NCBI GenBank assembly: GCA_028877195.1
Contig: JAPPIL010000015.1
Coordinates: 1 to 9,178 of the forward strand
Length of the DNA stretch: 9,178 nucleotides
Direction of reading: 5' to 3'
From: Pseudomonadota bacterium
GTDB lineage: Bacteria; Bdellovibrionota_B; Oligoflexia; Oligoflexales; JAPPIL01
Each line of letters opens with the position of its first letter. Position 1 is the first letter of the stretch. Under the pieces are notes generated by a model, which was given only the letters and a program-made list of their open reading frames with translations, was not told where the DNA came from and ran no database searches. This document shows positions 5,538 to 9,178 of the stretch, piece by piece. The position numbers and the translations under genes are program-made.

Positions 5538-6817
5538 CAACGGACTTAAAAACTGAAAATACGGCAAAGCCTTGGCAAAGGCTGCACGAAGCTGATCACG
5601 AGTTGTATGCTTTATGTGAACAGGAGTTAACGCGGCAACGTCAGGGGTTAGAGTTAATCGCATCCGAAAACTTTGCGCCGTCAACGGTCATCACCGCCTT
5701 GGCTAATGTGTTCATGAACAAGTATGCGGAGGGGCTGCCAGCTAAACGCTACTACGGCGGTTGTTCAGTAACCGATGACTTGGAATGTTTGGCTATTGAA
5801 CGTGCGAAAAAACTATTTAACTCTAGCTACGCCAATGTTCAGCCGCATTCAGGCGCACAGGCCAATGCTGCGGCATTGATGGCACTAGCGTCGCCTAACG
5901 ATAAGATCTTGGCACTTGACCTCGCCCATGGCGGGCATTTGACACATGGATCAGCGGTGAACTTTTCGGGGCGGTTTTATCAATCGCATTTTTATGGGGT
6001 TTGCGACCGCAGTGGCATCCTTGACTATGAGCGTATCGCCGCTTGCGCAAAAGAGGTGCAACCGCAAGTTATCATCGCAGGTGCGAGTGCCTACTCCCGT
6101 TGCATCGACTTTCAAAAATTTCATCACATCAGCAAAGAGGTAGGAGCGTATTTACTGGTGGACATGGCTCATATCGCTGGTCTGGTCGCAGCAGGCGTGC
6201 ACCCTAGCCCTTTACCTTGGGCTGATGTTGTAACGACCACAACGCACAAAACATTGCGAGGGCCACGCAGTGGCTTGATGTTATGGAACAATGCTGACTT
6301 ATCAACCAAGCTAAACAAGGGGGTATTCCCAGGCACGCAGGGCGGCCCGATGCAGCATGTTATCGTTGCCAAGGCGCTTTGCTTCAAGGAGGCAATGCAC
6401 TCATCATTTGTTGAATATCAGCGTCAGACCATCGCAAATGCGAAAGCATTGGCGGCGGAATTTGAACGGCAAGGACTTGCGGTGTTGACAGGTGGAACGG
6501 ATAATCACCTAGTGCTCTTGGATTTGTCGGCGACGAAGTTTAGTGGCAAATTTGCCGAGCAGGTATTGGAGAGTGCTGCCATATCGGTAAACAAAAACAT
6601 GATTCCTGGCGATAAGCGTAGTCCGATGATTACTAGTGGTGTTCGTATCGGCACGCCTGCCGTTACCACGCGTGGCATGCGGGAACAGGAGATGGTTACC
6701 ATCGCAACCTTTATCCAACGTGCACTAGAGAATGCTAACAACGCTGATTATCTCGTAGTCCTAAAGCATGAGGTAGAAGCATTCGCTGCTAATTTCCCGC
6801 TCTACCCAGAGTGGTAG
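5534..6817 (+). CDS. glyA: Serine hydroxymethyltransferase
   Basis: Encodes 427 residues, about 10 longer than E. coli GlyA because of an N-terminal extension. This PLP enzyme converts serine and tetrahydrofolate to glycine and 5,10-methylenetetrahydrofolate in the cytoplasm. The PLP-binding Lys is K239 in TTTTHKTLRGPRSG. The supporting active-site residues are present: Y64 and E66 (NKYAEG), Y73-Y74 (KRYYGG), H135 (AHGGHLTHG), D210 (LVDMAH) and the carboxylate-binding R371 (SGVRIGTPA). The segment EGLPAKRYYGG differs slightly from the usual EGYPGKRYYGG. The ATG overlaps the rpiB stop by 4 nt, with AAGGAA 5 nt upstream, so it is translated with rpiB. A perfect 8-bp hairpin covers its stop codon. 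The gene is intact and ends 35 bp from the convergent pilin-like gene. Confidence 0.98.
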   Translation: MTTDLKTENTAKPWQRLHEADHELYALCEQELTRQRQGLELIASENFAPSTVITALANVFMNKYAEGLPAKRYYGGCSVTDDLECLAIERAKKLFNSSYANVQPHSGAQANAAALMALASPNDKILALDLAHGGHLTHGSAVNFSGRFYQSHFYGVCDRSGILDYERIAACAKEVQPQVIIAGASAYSRCIDFQKFHHISKEVGAYLLVDMAHIAGLVAAGVHPSPLPWADVVTTTTHKTLRGPRSGLMLWNNADLSTKLNKGVFPGTQGGPMQHVIVAKALCFKEAMHSSFVEYQRQTIANAKALAAEFERQGLAVLTGGTDNHLVLLDLSATKFSGKFAEQVLESAAISVNKNMIPGDKRSPMITSGVRIGTPAVTTRGMREQEMVTIATFIQRALENANNADYLVVLKHEVEAFAANFPLYPEW

Positions 6818-6820
6818 AGC
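6799..6820. terminator. Hairpin over the glyA stop codon, possible weak terminator
   Basis: GCTCTACC (6799-6806) and GGTAGAGC (6813-6820) form a perfect 8-bp stem with a 6-nt loop. The right arm contains the glyA TAG. It lies between two convergent genes, where a shared terminator would be useful. Neither flank has a real T-run (plus-strand flank ACATGGGGTTTGCTT), so efficient intrinsic termination is uncertain. Confidence 0.4.
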
Positions 6821-6852
6821 ACATGGGGTTTGCTTAATCAGTAAACACATAA

Positions 6853-8391
6853 CTATGGAGATACCCAAACTTGCACACCAGGGTTGCCAGGTGGCCCTTT
6901 CTTGCTGCCATTCCCTCCTGGATCTCCTTGCTCGCCTGCTGCCCCTTTTTCATAGCCAGGCTCCGAACAGTCAGGGTTCTCGGTTTTGCTGACCAATACA
7001 CCTGGCTCTTTACCGCTATAGTCAAAGCCAGCAAACTCCAAGAAACCACCACGCCCAAGCACCCAGCCCGTATCGCGTTCCGTTCTGGAAAAATAATCTG
7101 ACGGTATCGCAGGCGCAGTATGACCACGTGCTGTCGCAGCTGCGATCGCGTCGCGCACATACCGTTCATAGGAACTTTCTTCCGTATCATCACCCCAACT
7201 ATCAACTATACGGTCTGGCTCGCCGTAACTGCTATTATAGGCTGTGTTGGGGACACCTGCGTGCGGATAGGTGTTGCATGAGACATTGTTCTCAACAACG
7301 TGGCGCGACTGTTGGCAGTAGGCTGTGCCTTTTTCATCAAGAAAACTCACATAAGTATGGTTCAGCGCTCTTGAGTCCTTTTGACAACCGTCAGCACCAA
7401 AATGTCCGAGATGCCGATCGTCGCTGCCATCCTTACCACGATAAACCGTGATGTAGCGTGATGGCAGCTTGCTATCTACTTTTGGATGATAACGAATCCC
7501 AGACACTGGGTCAGGAGTCGGCATGCCTGTTCCCCCATCATGACTGCAGACATACTGTCCGTAAACATACGGAAAGCCAGAGCCAGCCTCCATCGTGCCC
7601 CAGAAGCCGATGATTGCTGCGTCAGGTGCACAACTACCTCGCCGCACTAATGGCACTTGGCTGCATTTCGTGTAGTTGGTATTGAAATCATACTGAATGA
7701 CTGCCCCTTCGCCCTTGTAGAGAGAATACTTGTCTCCCGTTATCAATCCCAACGCTCTCGCTTGATCAACATCAGGCTTGTAGTAGTTCTCTCGTGTGCG
7801 GTTGCTTTCAATGCGACAGTCGGTGTCGGTTGCCAGTCGCTTTTGTTGATGCATGTAGAAAGTCTCTTGCCGTGTGCGCAGAGCGGTGTTGATATGCGGA
7901 TGCTCGTCTTTTAAAAATTCTACCTTGAGCGTTACCTTGTGATGCGTCTCACTGTGCATGCCACTGCCATGTGTGGTTTCGTACTTGTCGCTGGCGAACA
8001 TCGTGCCAGCCGTTGCACCGCAGTCAAATGAAACTTTCCACCAACCATCCGAGACACTAGAGCTTGAGTAAAGGTCATCAGACTTAACCGTCAAACCACT
8101 AGGTGGGACTTTGACATTGCCTGCACGATCATGGATGCCACTACTACAACCAGCGGTCAGGGTTTGATCCCAACCTGATATCAGCGTGTCGCGGTAATGC
8201 TTGAGTAAATTTTCACGTTCAGCACGCAAGGACAAGGTGCGCATCACCTTTGATTGGTTGGTTAGCAACTGCGCCACCACTGCTGACACAATACCAGCCA
8301 AAGCGGTAGCGACGAGCACCGAGGTGATCGTTACCCCAGTAGTGTGGGTTAACCGCATTTTTGCAATTCTTTTTAATCTCATCATGGGCAT
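6853..8391 (-). CDS. Prepilin-like secreted protein with C-terminal collagen-like tail
   Basis: Encodes up to 512 residues. In-frame ATGs lie at 8391, 8385, 8382 and 8358. None has a good ribosome binding site; 8385 overlaps the preceding stop as ATGA and is likely, and 8391 is used here for numbering. A basic leader is followed by THTTG19-V20-TITSVLVATALAG, a type III (prepilin peptidase) signal. It has Gly at -1, Val rather than Phe/Met at +1 and Ser rather than Glu at +5. Residues 20-43 form the hydrophobic helix and 44-75 its amphipathic continuation. The large remainder has 10 Cys (82, 124, 192, 243, 254, 282, 336, 359, 372, 475) and many Gly, Tyr and His, suggesting a disulfide-bonded extracellular fold that I cannot assign. 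Residues 483-505 form a collagen-like tail: five Gly-X-Y triplets, a one-residue break at K498, then three more including GPP and GNP, ending in VQVWVSP. Likely a minor pilin or pseudopilin-like surface protein; exact role unknown. It is coupled to a paralogue upstream. Confidence 0.75.
   Translation of the reverse strand: MPMMRLKRIAKMRLTHTTGVTITSVLVATALAGIVSAVVAQLLTNQSKVMRTLSLRAERENLLKHYRDTLISGWDQTLTAGCSSGIHDRAGNVKVPPSGLTVKSDDLYSSSSVSDGWWKVSFDCGATAGTMFASDKYETTHGSGMHSETHHKVTLKVEFLKDEHPHINTALRTRQETFYMHQQKRLATDTDCRIESNRTRENYYKPDVDQARALGLITGDKYSLYKGEGAVIQYDFNTNYTKCSQVPLVRRGSCAPDAAIIGFWGTMEAGSGFPYVYGQYVCSHDGGTGMPTPDPVSGIRYHPKVDSKLPSRYITVYRGKDGSDDRHLGHFGADGCQKDSRALNHTYVSFLDEKGTAYCQQSRHVVENNVSCNTYPHAGVPNTAYNSSYGEPDRIVDSWGDDTEESSYERYVRDAIAAATARGHTAPAIPSDYFSRTERDTGWVLGRGGFLEFAGFDYSGKEPGVLVSKTENPDCSEPGYEKGAAGEQGDPGGNGSKKGPPGNPGVQVWVSP
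6877..6945 (-). repeat. Collagen-like Gly-X-Y coding stretch (tail of the 6853-8391 protein)
   Basis: Glycine codons recur every third codon across 6945-6877 on the minus strand, coding GAA, GEQ, GDP, GGN, GSK, one extra Lys, then GPP, GNP and a final Gly. The repeat is degenerate at DNA level, so it is maintained as protein sequence rather than being a recent tandem duplication. Confidence 0.75.
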
Positions 8392-9178
8392 GGTGGTGCT
8401 GGTAGCCCAGGATCGCCTTTGGGGCCTTCATGCCCAAGCGGCCCTGGCAAGCCTTGTTTGCCTTGTGGCCCAAGGTTGTATGAACATTGGTATCTTAAAA
8501 TTCCTGGGCTACCACTAATGCCATGTAAGACATAGTTTGCGTCAGTACCTCCTAAAGCATGGGTGGTGCAATGCCCAGTAAGAACCCCATTTGCCCCCTC
8601 GACGGGGACAAGCCTGTAGTCTCCAACAGTTGTGATGTTTTTGATAGCAAATGGATAGACGTTATCTATCCGCAAGCCAGTGCGATCCTCTGTGCCATTA
8701 GCATCTCCGACTCTAGGGTCTGTGCCATCAGCCAATGTATGTAGGAATTTGCCGCGATGAACAATAGCTCTCGCGTTATGGCTTTGAACATTGACAAGCG
8801 GATCAGTTGAACAAGTAACACCGCGCGTGCCACTGGCAAGGTCTGCAATCGCTACAACCGCACGGGTACCGCAATCCTCTTCAACATTATCAATATTCGG
8901 TTCACCTTTGCGCACCCGATATTCAATGCTATCTCTGATGTCAGGTGGATCAAAGTTAGCATGGGCTGTCTTGTATGCATTCTCGTCAAAATCCACCGTC
9001 AACACGAGGTCGATGCTGCCTTTAGCGACAGAGCTGGCGGTCAGTGCCACCTTCCACCAACCATTAGCATTATGATCGGTTAGTGAATCACCCAAAGTTA
9101 TCGGATTATGGACATCAAAGAATGCGCCACTGGAACGATAGTGGTCGCCTGTGCCGTGGGTGGCCGTTAGTTCATTCA
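8382..9178 (-). CDS. Paralogous secreted protein with C-terminal collagen-like tail (5'-partial)
   Basis: The frame is open from the right edge of the window to TGA at 8382-8384; the real start lies outside, and the TTG at 9095 is only internal. About 265 residues are visible. The protein resembles the next gene downstream: NGWWKVALTAS aligns with DGWWKVSFDCG, DLVLTVDF with KVTLKVEF, and TDANYVLHGISG...RYQCSYN with PDAAIIGFWGTM...GQYVCSHD. It ends where the core of that protein reaches residue ~285. There it switches directly to eight uninterrupted Gly-X-Y triplets (GPQ GKQ GLP GPL GHE GPK, then GDP GLP) and the terminus APPCP with a penultimate Cys. Five Cys are visible. By similarity I expect a prepilin-type N-terminus beyond the edge, but it cannot be seen. 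The stop overlaps the downstream start region (8382-8391), so the two genes are co-transcribed and probably coupled. Function not known; likely an extracellular, trimer-forming surface protein. Confidence 0.72.
   Translation of the reverse strand, partial: NELTATHGTGDHYRSSGAFFDVHNPITLGDSLTDHNANGWWKVALTASSVAKGSIDLVLTVDFDENAYKTAHANFDPPDIRDSIEYRVRKGEPNIDNVEEDCGTRAVVAIADLASGTRGVTCSTDPLVNVQSHNARAIVHRGKFLHTLADGTDPRVGDANGTEDRTGLRIDNVYPFAIKNITTVGDYRLVPVEGANGVLTGHCTTHALGGTDANYVLHGISGSPGILRYQCSYNLGPQGKQGLPGPLGHEGPKGDPGLPAPPCP
8400..8471 (-). repeat. Collagen-like Gly-X-Y coding stretch (tail of the 8382-9178 protein)
   Basis: Eight perfect Gly-X-Y triplets with no interruption, Pro in X or Y in most of them, and a KGD motif, followed by APPCP. 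The codons vary between triplets, so this is a protein-level repeat. Confidence 0.82.

Noticed and set aside
6895..6903. One-residue break in the Gly-X-Y tail (Lys498) as a sign of a frameshift
   Set aside because: Glycine periodicity continues in the same frame on both sides after a whole-codon insertion; single-residue interruptions are common in bacterial collagen-like proteins.
8201..8518. Plus-strand 105-residue frame with hydrophobic stretches
   Set aside because: It is the complement of the prepilin helix and collagen-tail codons of two genuine minus-strand genes and has no ribosome binding site.
1..9178. CRISPR array, insertion sequence, prophage or integrative element
   Set aside because: No regularly spaced direct repeats, transposase, integrase or terminal inverted repeats were seen; the collagen-like tails could recall phage fibres, but the prepilin N-terminus argues against that.

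Overview
The window looks like a chromosomal segment of a Gram-negative bacterium. It carries a predicted beta-barrel outer-membrane protein, a lipoprotein with a lipobox, a GspC-like secretion protein and prepilin-like proteins. The acpP, rpiB, glyA order resembles the acpP-fabF-rpiB-glyA cluster known from deltaproteobacteria in the broad sense (Geobacter, Myxococcus, Bdellovibrio relatives), and the HR-plus-PDZ layout of the GspC-like protein fits the same groups. That placement is inference. No tRNA, rRNA, CRISPR array, transposase or integrase was recognised.

Layout. Positions 1-4613 hold six minus-strand genes. Read in the direction of transcription they are: a tandem-FHA protein (4613-3918), a glutathione S-transferase (3770-3162), a predicted outer-membrane protein (3137-2511) followed by a good hairpin terminator, an atypical extended SDR/epimerase-like protein (2432-1578), an acidic lipoprotein (1499-891), and the N-terminal part of a GspC-like protein that runs off the left edge (495-1). 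A gene-free stretch of about 395 bp (496-890) lies between the last two. Positions 4614-4774 are a divergent promoter region. The plus strand then carries acpP (4775-5023), rpiB (5058-5537) and glyA (5534-6817), closely spaced and probably one operon. Convergent to glyA, on the minus strand, are two adjacent paralogous proteins (8391-6853 and 9178-8382). The downstream one has a type IV prepilin-like N-terminus, and both end in a short collagen-like Gly-X-Y tail.

How the genes fit together. acpP, rpiB and glyA are housekeeping genes: the fatty-acid carrier protein, the pentose-phosphate isomerase and the one-carbon/serine-glycine enzyme. The left-hand genes are a loose series of envelope and metabolic genes with no evident shared pathway; only the GST-OMP pair (24 bp apart) looks clearly co-transcribed. 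The most unusual part is the right end. It holds a translationally coupled pair of large secreted pilin-like proteins that share a Cys-containing core, differ in length, and both finish in Gly-X-Y repeats. This suggests an extracellular pilus-like or pseudopilus-associated appendage with collagen-like tips or stalks. The upstream gene is cut by the window edge, so its N-terminus, and any further members of the cluster, cannot be seen.
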